In this document: one piece after another, positions 8,492-17,493 of the stretch
Layout of the letters: every line of letters starts with the position of its first letter
Numbering within the stretch: position 1 is the first letter of the stretch
From: Marinomonas primoryensis
GTDB taxonomy: Bacteria; Pseudomonadota; Gammaproteobacteria; Pseudomonadales; Marinomonadaceae
Length of the DNA stretch: 64,000 nucleotides
Assembly: GCF_013372285.1 (NCBI RefSeq)
Contig: NZ_CP054301.1
Span: forward strand, 544,001-608,000
Reading direction: 5' to 3'
Program-made: the position numbers and the translations under genes
Notes under the pieces: model-generated
Told to the model about the DNA's origin: nothing
Database searches by the model: none
What the model saw: only the letters and a program-made list of their open reading frames with translations

Positions 8492-9103
8492 ATGATAAAA
8501 AGCTTCTTTACTTCAACGACCTATGGTCATACAAAAGAGCTCATACAATACGCAGATCGTGTTTATGATGAAAAAGAGTTTAATGAGGATGTGATTCTAC
8601 AAACAGCAGCACCCTTAGCGAGTAAGTTATCAATGGGGGTTGTGGATGAGCGAACTGTCAGAGCAGCCGCAGGTATTACTATGCTGGGTGCAATCATTGT
8701 TTTTTGTGTTGCGTATTTCTACGGGGCCTTTTTACCTATCACACTCTTCTCAACTTACTCGTTTATAGACTTTTTTTTGAGGGTCTTTGTTGGCGTTCAA
8801 TATTCTCCAAGTTTGTATATTGGCCGTTTTATCATTAGAAATTTATTAGGCCAACAACCAGATTGGGTATCCGCCATTCCAAAACGTTTTGCTTGGAGTA
8901 TTGGCATTATTTTGACAGGCACAGTCACCTTACTATTTTGGAGTGGTAATAATGGATTAACCTCTCAACTTATCTGTCTTGTCTGTGTGCTTTTTACTTG
9001 GATGGAATCCACTTTAGGATATTGCGCTGGTTGTCACATATACAAATTACTCAAACTCGAACCCGAGCGTTGCCAGGGTGATAGTTGCAGTCGCATTTTG
9101 TAG
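8492..9103 (+). CDS. DUF4395 integral membrane protein
   Basis: A protein of 203 residues from the ATG at 8492, which has AAGGA 6 nt upstream; an earlier in-frame ATG at 8417 has no ribosome-binding site. The family core starts at VVDERTVRAAAGITMLGA and includes FIDFFLRVFVGVQYSPS, IPKRFAWSIGIILTG and FTWMESTLGYCAGCHIYKLL. It has about four membrane helices. The C-terminal GYCAGC pair of cysteines is typical of DUF4395, sometimes linked to sulfur metabolism or thioredoxin-like partners. No such partner is adjacent. Function unknown. Confidence 0.78.
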   Translation: MIKSFFTSTTYGHTKELIQYADRVYDEKEFNEDVILQTAAPLASKLSMGVVDERTVRAAAGITMLGAIIVFCVAYFYGAFLPITLFSTYSFIDFFLRVFVGVQYSPSLYIGRFIIRNLLGQQPDWVSAIPKRFAWSIGIILTGTVTLLFWSGNNGLTSQLICLVCVLFTWMESTLGYCAGCHIYKLLKLEPERCQGDSCSRIL

Positions 9104-9168
9104 AACTAAGGGCTTGATCAATACTATGCTTTAACTGCTGTGTAACAGAGTCCACTTTAAAAACTTAA

Positions 9169-9204
9169 AGGGCGTACAATTTATTTTATGTACGCCCTAT
9201 TTGT
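9169..9204 (+). terminator. Intrinsic terminator-like hairpin
   Basis: AGGGCGTACA and TGTACGCCCT form a perfect 10-bp stem with a 10-nt loop, followed by ATTTGT. It sits between the DUF4395 gene (+) and modF (-) and can serve the former; the U tract is short. Confidence 0.7.
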
Positions 9205-9264
9205 AGGAGACTGACAGTACTATGCTTAATTTGATTGTTCATGAGTAGGGCAATTGTTTACCCA

Positions 9265-10719
9265 TTATTCTTTTTTCAACCCCAAGCAGTTCTCTATCCC
9301 TTTGATCTTGTCTTCCGCGTGGTGGTTTACGTACAGAACCGTTGTTTCTTTGCCTTCACATATTTTCTCGATCAAGGCTAAAACCAGTTGGCGGTTCATG
9401 TCGTCTAGGCCGAGGCAAGGTTCATCTAGAATCAATAATGGCGGGTGTTTGACCATGGCGCGGGCAATGAGCAGCAAACGCTGGTCGCCGTAGGAAAGCT
9501 TGTTAAAGGGTTGGTCTGCGCGGTCTGTCATGCCGAGTAGTGCTAGCCATTGGTCGGCGATTTTCTTCTGGTTATCGGACGATTTACTGTACATGCCGAT
9601 GCTGTCGTAAAAGCCGGAAATAATCACGTTTTTACAGCTGGTACTAACGCGATATTCCCATTGCAGTGCAGTGGAAACGTAACCGATGAATTGTTTGATC
9701 TGCCAGATGCTTTCGCCGTTACCGCGTTGGAATCCGAAGACAAAAATATCGTTGGTGTAGCATTGTGGGTGGTCGCCCGTGATCAGCGACAATACGCAGG
9801 TTTTACCGCTGCCGTTAGGACCACTGAGTTGCCAATGCTGGCCTTGTTCAATGGTCCAGTCCAATTTATCGACAATGATCGTGTCGCCGTATTTGATAGT
9901 CGCTTGTTTGAGTTTGACTAATGGCTGGCTCGGATCGAGTTCGGGCAGCTTGTTCGCTGGGTCGGCCTCTGGCACGTTTAGATCGGTGGTTTTTAAATGC
10001 AGTAGTTGGTAGAGCTCATTAAAGGCGGCTTTGTCCTGACGGTCTATTGTCAGTGTTAGCTTTCCTCTATTTGAACCGTTTTTACCTGAACCGTCTTTAT
10101 CCATGTAGGCAACATGCGTGATGAAGTCGGGCATTTCATCGAAACGGTTTAGTACCATAATCATAGGAACGGTATTAATAATAGAGGCAAGGTGCTCTTG
10201 TAACATAGCGAGCGTATCGACGTCTAAACCATCAAAAGGTTCGTCGAGGATGAGTAAGTCCGGTTTGCTGGACAGCGCTCGTATCAGCATGACTTTTCGA
10301 GTTTCGCCTGTGGAGAGTTTTCGAAATGCGCGGTCGAGTAATTTACTTAAGCCGAACTTTTTCACCAGTTTTTGAGCAAGTTCTGGATCTTGGCAGCGAT
10401 CGAAAATCATTTCATGAACGGGCGTGCCGAGTGAAATGACGTCCATGATGTCTGCGTCGTCTTTTTTCAGCTCTTTGGCAATCAGTTCGGCTTGCGCTTC
10501 AAAAGACACCAAACCTACCCTTTTCGGTAATCCTGAAATCGAACCGCTCTCAATATCGCCTACACCTGCAAGTACTGCTGCGAGAGCTGATTTGCCAGAG
10601 CCATTGGTTCCTGTAATCACCCAATGCTGGTTTGATGTAATATCCCAATCAATGTCAGTTAAGGTAAAACGCTCATCAAACGTCACCGTTGCTTTCTTTA
10701 AAGAGATTGAGTTACTCAT
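9265..10719 (-). CDS. modF: ModF-type dual ATP-binding protein
   Basis: A 484-residue protein with two ABC ATPase domains and no membrane part. Walker A motifs are GTNGSGKS (about 35-42) and GPNGSGKT (about 290). ABC signatures are LSTGETRK and LSYGDQRL, and Walker B motifs are LLILDEPFDGLD and LLILDEPCLGLD. The C-terminal YVNHHAEDKIKGI matches ModF (photorepair protein PhrA), encoded beside the molybdate transporter in E. coli. Here no mod genes are adjacent. The ATG at 10719 is preferred because AGGGG lies 7 nt upstream; an in-frame ATG six codons earlier overlaps that site. Confidence 0.85.
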   Translation of the reverse strand: MSNSISLKKATVTFDERFTLTDIDWDITSNQHWVITGTNGSGKSALAAVLAGVGDIESGSISGLPKRVGLVSFEAQAELIAKELKKDDADIMDVISLGTPVHEMIFDRCQDPELAQKLVKKFGLSKLLDRAFRKLSTGETRKVMLIRALSSKPDLLILDEPFDGLDVDTLAMLQEHLASIINTVPMIMVLNRFDEMPDFITHVAYMDKDGSGKNGSNRGKLTLTIDRQDKAAFNELYQLLHLKTTDLNVPEADPANKLPELDPSQPLVKLKQATIKYGDTIIVDKLDWTIEQGQHWQLSGPNGSGKTCVLSLITGDHPQCYTNDIFVFGFQRGNGESIWQIKQFIGYVSTALQWEYRVSTSCKNVIISGFYDSIGMYSKSSDNQKKIADQWLALLGMTDRADQPFNKLSYGDQRLLLIARAMVKHPPLLILDEPCLGLDDMNRQLVLALIEKICEGKETTVLYVNHHAEDKIKGIENCLGLKKE

Positions 10720-10769
10720 TACATTGCCCCTAAACACAGATAAAAGAATGAAAAATAAAAGTAGAGAAC

Positions 10770-10810
10770 AAAAAAGCCGAGTGTTCGATTAAGAAAACTC
10801 GGCTTTTTTT
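10770..10810 (-). terminator. ilvC terminator, bidirectional-looking
   Basis: AAAAAAGCCGAGT and ACTCGGCTTTTTT form a 13-bp stem with a 14-nt loop. A T run follows on one strand and an A run precedes it, so it is U-tailed when read in either direction. It lies between the stop of ilvC and the start of modF, separating their transcripts. Confidence 0.9.
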
Positions 10811-10887
10811 GATTCAAAGTACGATGTTATGAGCAAAGCCAATACGAGTCTATTTTTAACAAAGTATTGGCGAGCGCAATAATCGTA

Positions 10888-12360
10888 TTAAACGATTTTT
10901 TTCATGTCAGCCATATGACCACGAAGAACACCACCAATCGCTTCTACTGGATGAGAGCGTAGTGCTGCGTTTACTTCGATCAAGCGAGCGTTATCAACGC
11001 CGTTGTCTTCTAGAGAAAGACCTTTACCAATTACGTCGGTTTTGATGTTTTTCATGAAGTCAGCCAATAGTGGAACACAAGCGTGGTTGTATAGGTAACA
11101 ACCGTACTCAGCCGTATCAGAGATTGTCGCGTTCATTTCGTACAATTTCTTACGAGCGATTGTGTTCGCAATAAGTGGTGTTTCGTGTAGTGACTCGTAG
11201 TAAGCAGAATCAGCCACGATGCCAGCGGCGGTCATGGTTTCGAAAGCAAGCTCAACGCCGGCTTTAACCATAGCAACCATCAAAATACCGTTGTCGAAGA
11301 ATTCTTGTTCAGAGATTTCAACATCACCAGCCGGTGTTTTTTCAAAGTTCGTTTCTGCTGTGTCTGCACGCCATTTAAGAAGGTTTACGTCGTCGTTCGC
11401 CCAGTCTTCCATCATAGTTTGTGAGAAGTGGCCGCTGATGATGTCGTCTTGGTGCTTGTTGTACAAAGGACGCATGATCAATTTAAGTTCTTCAGAAAGA
11501 TCGAATGCTTTGATCTTAGCTGGGTTAGAAAGACGATCTAGCATGTTGGTAACGCCGCCGTATTTCAATGCTTCTGTCACTGTTTCCCAACCGAATTGGA
11601 TTAGACGAGACGCGTAACCTGCGTCGATGCCTTCTTCAACCATTTTGTCGAAACAAAGGATAGAACCAGTTTGCAACATACCACAAAGGATAGTTTGCTC
11701 GCCCATCAGGTCAGATTTTACTTCGGCGATGAAAGAAGACATTAGAACGCCTGCTTTATGACCGCCAGTACCTACCGCGTAAGCTTTTGCTAGTGCAAGG
11801 CCTTCGCCTTTAGGATCATTGTCTTCATGAACCGCGATAAGCGTTGGAACACCAAAACCACGAACGTATTCAGCGCGAACTTCAGAACCTGGGCACTTAG
11901 GCGCAACCATGATGACGGTTAAATCTTCGCGGATTTTCATACCTTCTTCTACGATGTTGAAACCGTGAGAGTAAGATAGGCAAGCGTCTTTCTTCATAAG
12001 CGGCATGATTTCAGTCACAACCGGTGTGTGCTGCTTATCAGGCGTTAGGTTCAATACAACGTCAGCTGTTGGGATAAGTTCTTGGTAAGTACCAACAACG
12101 AAACCATTTTCAGTCGCGTTTTTCCAAGATTGGCGTTTTTCAGCAATCGCAGCAGCACGCAAAGTGTAAGAAACGTCTAGACCAGAATCACGTAGGTTCA
12201 AGCCTTGGTTAAGACCTTGAGCACCACAACCGATAACAACAATTTTTTTGCCTTTAAGCGCTTCTACGCCATCGGAAAATTCAGAGCTGTCCATGAAACG
12301 ACATTTCGCTAGTTGAGCAAGTTGCTCACGTAGCGGCAAAGTATTGAAGTAATTAGCCAT
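10888..12360 (-). CDS. ilvC: Ketol-acid reductoisomerase, long (class II) form
   Basis: A 490-residue enzyme converting acetolactate or acetohydroxybutyrate to dihydroxy acids with NADPH, in isoleucine, valine and leucine synthesis. [23 protein letters not shown] aligns directly with E. coli IlvC (491 residues). [22 protein letters not shown] is the Rossmann nucleotide site, and CPGSEVR and [15 protein letters not shown] hold catalytic metal-binding positions. Two C-terminal knotted domains make it the class II form. The ATG at 12360 is chosen by homology; AGGA lies 10 nt upstream. It is divergent from ilvY and ends at a strong terminator. Confidence 0.97.
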   Translation of the reverse strand: MANYFNTLPLREQLAQLAKCRFMDSSEFSDGVEALKGKKIVVIGCGAQGLNQGLNLRDSGLDVSYTLRAAAIAEKRQSWKNATENGFVVGTYQELIPTADVVLNLTPDKQHTPVVTEIMPLMKKDACLSYSHGFNIVEEGMKIREDLTVIMVAPKCPGSEVRAEYVRGFGVPTLIAVHEDNDPKGEGLALAKAYAVGTGGHKAGVLMSSFIAEVKSDLMGEQTILCGMLQTGSILCFDKMVEEGIDAGYASRLIQFGWETVTEALKYGGVTNMLDRLSNPAKIKAFDLSEELKLIMRPLYNKHQDDIISGHFSQTMMEDWANDDVNLLKWRADTAETNFEKTPAGDVEISEQEFFDNGILMVAMVKAGVELAFETMTAAGIVADSAYYESLHETPLIANTIARKKLYEMNATISDTAEYGCYLYNHACVPLLADFMKNIKTDVIGKGLSLEDNGVDNARLIEVNAALRSHPVEAIGGVLRGHMADMKKIV

Positions 12361-12506
12361 GATAAACACATCCTAGATTTTTATGATTAATGTCTCGACG
12401 ATTAAAGCACGTCGATATTTTAAAAGGGTGACAGCTGATCAAACACTATAAAGCGGCCGATCAAATATGAGTGATGCTACTTTATAGAAAAGCCAGTCTT
12501 TCGTAA

Positions 12507-12523
12507 ATTGATATATTTGCAAT
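12507..12523. promoter_or_regulatory. LysR-type T-N11-A box, candidate IlvY site
   Basis: ATTG, nine bases, CAAT forms an interrupted palindrome that contains the T-N11-A core expected for LysR regulators. It lies in the ilvC-ilvY divergent region close to ilvY. Two copies of GATCAAA at 12437 and 12459, 22 bp apart, and an inverted repeat TCGACG/CGTCGA at 12395-12415 in the ilvC leader are further candidates. In E. coli, IlvY binds tandem sites in this position and activates ilvC. Confidence 0.45.
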
Positions 12524-12565
12524 ATAACGTCCCATTTTATGCAAACATCCATTATGATGATGAGT

Positions 12566-13456
12566 ATGAATATAAGAATCCTCAAACAATTTCTCGCTTT
12601 GGCTGATGCGCTGCATTTTGGGCGTGCCAGTGACGAGTGTCACATTAGTATTTCTGCGTTATCGCGGAACATTCGTCATTTAGAAGACGAACTGGGTGTC
12701 GCGCTGTTTAACCGCGACAATCGTACCGTGGTGCTAACGCAAGAAGGGCAAAAGTTCCTTAAGTACGCGCGCGATACCAGCCGCCAATGGAACTTGATCC
12801 GTCATGAATTGACAGATAATACGGACCAGCTTAGCGGCGAGATCAGTCTGTATGGCTCGGTCACGGCCAGTTACAGTTTTTTGTATGAGCTGTTGAGGCG
12901 TTTTCGTATTGCGTATCCAGGTATCGAGATCAAACTGCGTACTGGCGATCCAGAACACGCCATTGCGCATATTCTCGACGGAAAAGAAGACATTACCATT
13001 GCGGCTCGGCCAACCAATTTGCCGCGAGGTGTGGCATTTAAGCCGATCGCAATTTCTCCTTTGTTGTTTATCGCGCCACTGGAGCAGCAAGTGCCTAACG
13101 TGCCGAATCGTGTTCCTTTGGCTCCGCAAGAGTGGGCAAGTATTCCGATGATTTTGTCTGAAAGCGGTGTGTCGAGAACCCGCGTAGACGAGTGGTTTCG
13201 TCAGCATGGCATTACGCCAAAAATTTATGCTCAGGTGACAGGTAATGAGGCAATTGTGAGCATGGTGAGTTTGGGCTTTGGGATTGGTGTGGTGCCAAAA
13301 ATCGTGCTTGATAACAGTCCGTTGAAGGACAGGGTGCAAGTGTTGGACGTTAGGCCAGAGCTTGAACCTTATGATATTGGTTTGTTTGCGCTGAAAAAGG
13401 GTTTAAAAAACCCGATGGTTGAGGCTTTTTGGAGTTTGATGGAAGAAGAGGGTTAA
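12566..13456 (+). CDS. ilvY: LysR-family activator of ilvC
   Basis: From the ATG at 12566 the protein has 296 residues and its N-terminus MNIRILKQFLALADALHFGR aligns with E. coli IlvY. Earlier in-frame ATGs at 12539-12560 are possible, and none has a clear ribosome-binding site. The helix-turn-helix (ISISALSRNIRHLEDELG) and VALFNRDNRTVVLTQEG match IlvY closely, as do VTASYSFLYELLRRF, EIKLRTGDPEHAI and GNEAIVSMVSLGFGIGVVPKIVLDNSP. IlvY senses acetolactate or acetohydroxybutyrate and activates ilvC. Divergent placement next to ilvC supports the assignment. Confidence 0.93.
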   Translation: MNIRILKQFLALADALHFGRASDECHISISALSRNIRHLEDELGVALFNRDNRTVVLTQEGQKFLKYARDTSRQWNLIRHELTDNTDQLSGEISLYGSVTASYSFLYELLRRFRIAYPGIEIKLRTGDPEHAIAHILDGKEDITIAARPTNLPRGVAFKPIAISPLLFIAPLEQQVPNVPNRVPLAPQEWASIPMILSESGVSRTRVDEWFRQHGITPKIYAQVTGNEAIVSMVSLGFGIGVVPKIVLDNSPLKDRVQVLDVRPELEPYDIGLFALKKGLKNPMVEAFWSLMEEEG

Positions 13457-13504
13457 TCTCGTTTCCAGAAGTTTTGTTAAAACGCATTAGGGTTCGTTGC
13501 GTAT

Positions 13505-13547
13505 AAAAATGCCTTTCAATGTATTTACTTGAAAGGCATTTTTGTTT
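13505..13547. terminator. Bidirectional terminator between ilvY and the Fe(III)-binding gene
   Basis: AAAAATGCCTTTCAA and TTGAAAGGCATTTTT form a perfect 15-bp stem with a 9-nt loop, followed by GTTTT. It lies between convergent genes and is U-rich when read in either direction. Confidence 0.88.
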
Positions 13548-13579
13548 TAAAACAGATTATTTTTTATTAATGAAAAGGC

Positions 13580-14641
13580 TTATTTCCAACCACCTTGGTC
13601 CATTAATTTGACGGCTTGACGGTTGTTCTCTCCCAATACACTCAAAGAAACTGTATCGGATTTGAACTCACCAAACACCGCTAGACTTTCTGGCGGCGCA
13701 ATACCTTCAACAACAGGGTATTCATTGTTAACGTTCGCGTACCATTTTTGGCTTTGCTCATTGGTTAGGAACTCAATAAGTTGCTGCGCGTTTTCTTTGT
13801 TTTTCGATGATGCTGTTATGCCGATACCGCTGACGTTCACATGTGCACCACGATCACTTTTAGTTTGGTTAGGCCAAAACATGGCTAATTTATCATAAAC
13901 CGCACGGTCTTCAGCTTTGCTGCTTAGACCTAAGCGCCCAAAGTAATAGGTGTTTGCGACGGCAATATCACACACGCCGGCCGCGGCTGCTTTTAGTTGA
14001 TCAGTATCACCGCCTGCTGGTGGACGGGCAAAGTTAGCGACGAGACCTTTAATCCATTCGAGCGTTTCAGCTTCGCCATTTGCATCGATCATAGACGCGA
14101 CAAGAGATTGATTGTAGATATTGCTGGAAGAGCGAATACAAATTTGGCCTTTCCATTTAGGATCAGCTAAATCTTCGTAGCTTGATAGACTTGATGCAGA
14201 TACTTTTTCAGGGTTATAAAAAATAACGCGAGCGCGCTGAGAAAGACCATACCAATAACCATCGCGATCACGAAGGTATTCAGGGATGACGGCGTTTAAA
14301 TGGTCGGTTTCAAAGGCCTGAAGAACGCCCGCCTCTTTTGCTCGATATAAACGTCCGGCATCAACGGTAATAAATACGTCGGCTGGGCTAGCGCTGCCTT
14401 CGGATTTTAAGCGACTTAATAATGCATCAGCTTTACCGGTAATGAGGTTTACTTTTACTTGGTTTTCTTTTGAGTACGCGTCTAGAAGTGGAGCAATAAG
14501 TGCTTCACTACGAGCGGAATAAACGTTTACTTCACCACTTGCGTGTACAGACAAACTGCTCACGGTTAAAAGTGATACAGCTAATACAGAAGCGCTTTTA
14601 TTGAAAGAATGAAGTGGCATTTTTAATGTTGGACGTTTCAT
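13580..14641 (-). CDS. Fe(III) ABC transporter substrate-binding protein (FbpA/FutA-like)
   Basis: A 353-residue periplasmic protein with a signal peptide ending near SVHASG. The mature domain opens with EVNVYSARSEALIAPLLDAYSKE and has ADVFITVDAGRLYRAKEAGVL, YWYGLSQRARVIFYNP and the late Tyr pair in IAVANTYYFGRLG, which fit the iron-liganding tyrosines of FbpA/FutA proteins. AGG 8 nt before the ATG supports the start. The usual permease (fbpB) and ATPase (fbpC) genes are not adjacent, so it must work with a transporter encoded elsewhere. I saw no convincing Fur box upstream. Confidence 0.87.
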   Translation of the reverse strand: MKRPTLKMPLHSFNKSASVLAVSLLTVSSLSVHASGEVNVYSARSEALIAPLLDAYSKENQVKVNLITGKADALLSRLKSEGSASPADVFITVDAGRLYRAKEAGVLQAFETDHLNAVIPEYLRDRDGYWYGLSQRARVIFYNPEKVSASSLSSYEDLADPKWKGQICIRSSSNIYNQSLVASMIDANGEAETLEWIKGLVANFARPPAGGDTDQLKAAAAGVCDIAVANTYYFGRLGLSSKAEDRAVYDKLAMFWPNQTKSDRGAHVNVSGIGITASSKNKENAQQLIEFLTNEQSQKWYANVNNEYPVVEGIAPPESLAVFGEFKSDTVSLSVLGENNRQAVKLMDQGGWK

Positions 14642-14827
14642 TATGAGTACCTATTTACAGTGAAAAAATTCGTAGTGTTAATGAATTATATCTCGTGTAG
14701 ACAAATACTAATAGAAATCGTTCCCGTTATTATTGTTTTTTACCATTCAGTTTTATCAATTTTTTAATAAGGTGGTGTGGCTGAGCGCCTTGAAACAAAA
14801 AATTATAACCAGCAGGCGCGTTGAATG

Positions 14828-16031
14828 TTATGACGGATACACGGGGCAAACGCAATTACGACCATTGAATTTTGCGTCATACAGTGCCCTGTCTACCATT
14901 TCGAGGGCATGTTCTAGCTCAATCATTGGGTCTAGTTCAATCACACCAATAGACAACGTAATACGAACCTCTTGTTGTTTGATCAAAAACGTATTTGTCG
15001 ACATACCTTTGCATATATTTTCAGCTATCTTTAATGCGCTTTGTATGTCTGTGTCTTGCATTAAAATATAAAACTCTTCGCCACCTACGTGAAATAGTTT
15101 GTCTGTTGATCGTAATTGGTTTTGTAACCATTCAGCCGCCGCCATGACCAAACCGATCATTGATTTGTTTAAAAAAATCCAGGTCTAGCGTCATTAGGCT
15201 AAGAGGGGTATTTGAATTTTTTTGTTGTTCGTACTCATCATGAATGATGAGGTCAAATTCTCTACGATTAGCGGCGCCTGTTAAAGGATCTGTGCGAGTG
15301 GCTTTGTCTAATTGGCGCATGAGTTGATTGCGCTCAGTAATGTCTAGCATCACACCAACCTGTCCTAGAGCTTGGCCATTGGAACGTGTGAAAACAGCTT
15401 TATTAAATTCTATCTCATGAATTGAGCCATCTGCGAATCGTACTTCTGCTTCATAATACTGAGTGCCACCTTGAGCTAATAATTGACAATCTGCCTCGTA
15501 ATAGGCATCAGCAAGGTGTTTAGGCGCAACGTCATACACTGAATGGCCTATGATTTGTTCACGAGAAAAGCCGATAAATTGACAAAATGCAGTGTTGCAG
15601 CCTCGATAAATATGGAGGTGGTCTTTAAAGAAAAGAGGGACAGGTATGGCATCGATGATCACTTGCAAAACGTCATCGTCAGTACGACCAGAGCGAGCTA
15701 AAGCAAACTGTGATATTTCTGAAATTAACCAGCTGACAGTGTGTTCGTCGCCATCACTAAAACAATTTACCGCGCCTCTTTTGATCCATTCAATGCTAGC
15801 TTCCATGCTCCATTTTTCTACAATTATGATCGCTTTTCTAGACGCTAAAAGAGGCCAGTCAGTGGCTTTTAAGTCATTTTCTGAAAGTAAGGTAATAGAA
15901 GAAACGGGACTGTCATCAATGCGTTCGACTTCTAGCCATTCGACAGCATATCCATGAGTAGATAAAAGCGTGTCTAATTGTGCCTTACATGACGTTAATT
16001 TAGGTGAAAAATAGAGGGTTGGAAGGCTCAT
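14828..16031 (-). pseudogene. PAS-GGDEF diguanylate cyclase broken by a small deletion
   Basis: The 5' frame (16031-15132) encodes a receiver-like N-terminal region, a PAS domain (about residues 118-235, with FFKDHLHIYRGCNTAFCQFIGFS) and the first half of GGDEF through DLDFFKQINDRFGH, then stops after three Gly. The second half continues in another frame (15160-14828): AEWLQNQLRSTDKLFHVGGEEFY to the stop, with RSTD as inhibitory site. The usual eight or nine residues between GH and AEWL (normally around a GDE motif) are missing together with the frame. A deletion at about 15140, within GC-rich GGC repeats, explains both. No active cyclase is expected. Confidence 0.8.
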
Positions 16032-16299
16032 TAAGACTCATTTTTTTTGTATTTTGTGGTAAATATCTTCTCACAGGAATGTGTGCAATTGTGTAATAAA
16101 ATGTAGGTCGTTTTTGTTAATATTTTAGGTTTTTTTGTCTTATCTATTTGTTCTTGTATAAGTAGTAACGAAAAGACGACCACTCCGAGCTGAAATGTCC
16201 ATAAACATCCATATTTCCCTATTCCGTTGTTGTTGAAAAAATGGACAATAGTCATCTTCTTTTATACGCACACTTCAATAGGTCATTCTACAGGTCATC

Positions 16300-17493
16300 A
16301 TGATATCAACTCTTTCTTCAGAGGATACGGTCTCTCGCCGCATTCAATACTTGCGTGTTTTTGTACTGGGTTTTAGCGCCTTTATTTTTAATACCACGGA
16401 GTTTGTTCCGGTTGGTTTGTTGTCAGATATTGCGCAGAGTTTCTCGGTGTCGCCTGCTCAAGTGGGTTGGATGTTGACAGTTTATGCTTGGGTTGTGGCT
16501 TTGATGTCACTGCCAATGATGCTGCTGACACGTAAGCTAGAGCGCAAAACCTTGTTAATATGGCTGTTTTCGTTGTTTATTGTCAGCCATATATTATCGG
16601 TGGTGGCGTGGAATTTTACAGTCTTATTAATCAGCCGGATTGGCATTGCGTTTGCTCACGCATTATTTTGGTCTATTACCGCGTCGATTGCGATTCGTGT
16701 TGCCCCGCAGGGTAAGCATACGTTTGCCTTGAGTGTACTGGCGACGGGAACGGGGCTTGCAATGGTATTGGGTGTGCCAGCAGGGCGTATTATTGGTCAA
16801 CTTTTTGGCTGGCGTACTACGTTTGCCTTTATTGCCATTGTCGCTTTAATCATCATGTTGGCCCTGTATCGCTTGTTGCCGAATTTACCCAGTTTGTTTT
16901 CAGGTTCGTTGAGCAAAGTTCCAGAAGTGCTGCGCAATCGTGTCTTGCTTGGCATGTATCTGTTTATTTTCATTATTTTTTCGGCCCATTATACGGCTTA
17001 CAGTTATATTGAACCGTTTCTAAGCGAGATTGGTCTGGCGAGTGGCGGTTTTACCACGCTGATTTTACTGTTGTTTGGTATGGCGGGCATTGTCGGTAGT
17101 ATATTATTTGGCTACTTTGGCGAAAAATTGAACAGCGCGATGATGATTTTAAGCGTCGTGGCGATGTCTTGTTGTATGGCGACCTTGTATTTTGTGGCTG
17201 CAAATATGTCTTTGTTGGTGGTCAGCGTTTTGTTCTGGGGCGCATCAATCATGATTATTGGTTTAAGTATGCAGATCCGAGTATTGAATGTGGACCCGAC
17301 GGCATCCGATATTATTATGTCTTTGTATTCCGGCATTATTAACCTTGGTATTGGAGCGGGGGCGCTGATTGGCGGTCAAATTATTCATTATGCCGGTTTG
17401 GCTAATGTTGGTTTTATGGGGGCTTTGCTTAGCGTGTGTGCGCTTGCGGTGGTGGTGTCTTTATTACGACGAATAAAGGACGCGGTTGTTTAG
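16300..17493 (+). CDS. sotB: SotB-type sugar/arabinose efflux MFS transporter
   Basis: A 397-residue MFS protein with 12 predicted helices. It follows E. coli SotB (YdeA) over its length: AFIFNTTEFVPVGLLSDIAQSF, MLTVYAWVVALMSLPMML, SRIGIAFAHALFWSITASIAIR, LGVPAGRIIGQLFGWRTTF and AHYTAYSYIEPF. SotB exports arabinose, IPTG and other sugars with proton antiport. It stands alone, and its stop codon shares 4 bp with the convergent cyclase gene. Confidence 0.9.
   Translation: MISTLSSEDTVSRRIQYLRVFVLGFSAFIFNTTEFVPVGLLSDIAQSFSVSPAQVGWMLTVYAWVVALMSLPMMLLTRKLERKTLLIWLFSLFIVSHILSVVAWNFTVLLISRIGIAFAHALFWSITASIAIRVAPQGKHTFALSVLATGTGLAMVLGVPAGRIIGQLFGWRTTFAFIAIVALIIMLALYRLLPNLPSLFSGSLSKVPEVLRNRVLLGMYLFIFIIFSAHYTAYSYIEPFLSEIGLASGGFTTLILLLFGMAGIVGSILFGYFGEKLNSAMMILSVVAMSCCMATLYFVAANMSLLVVSVLFWGASIMIIGLSMQIRVLNVDPTASDIIMSLYSGIINLGIGAGALIGGQIIHYAGLANVGFMGALLSVCALAVVVSLLRRIKDAVV

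Noticed and set aside
14642-14735. Fur-box-like AT-rich sequence upstream of the Fe(III)-binding protein gene
   Set aside because: Agreement with the Fur consensus is poor compared with the two sites before fagA.
16031-16255. 74-codon frame upstream of the broken PAS-GGDEF gene
   Set aside because: Low-complexity product with no family features, in the sotB promoter region.
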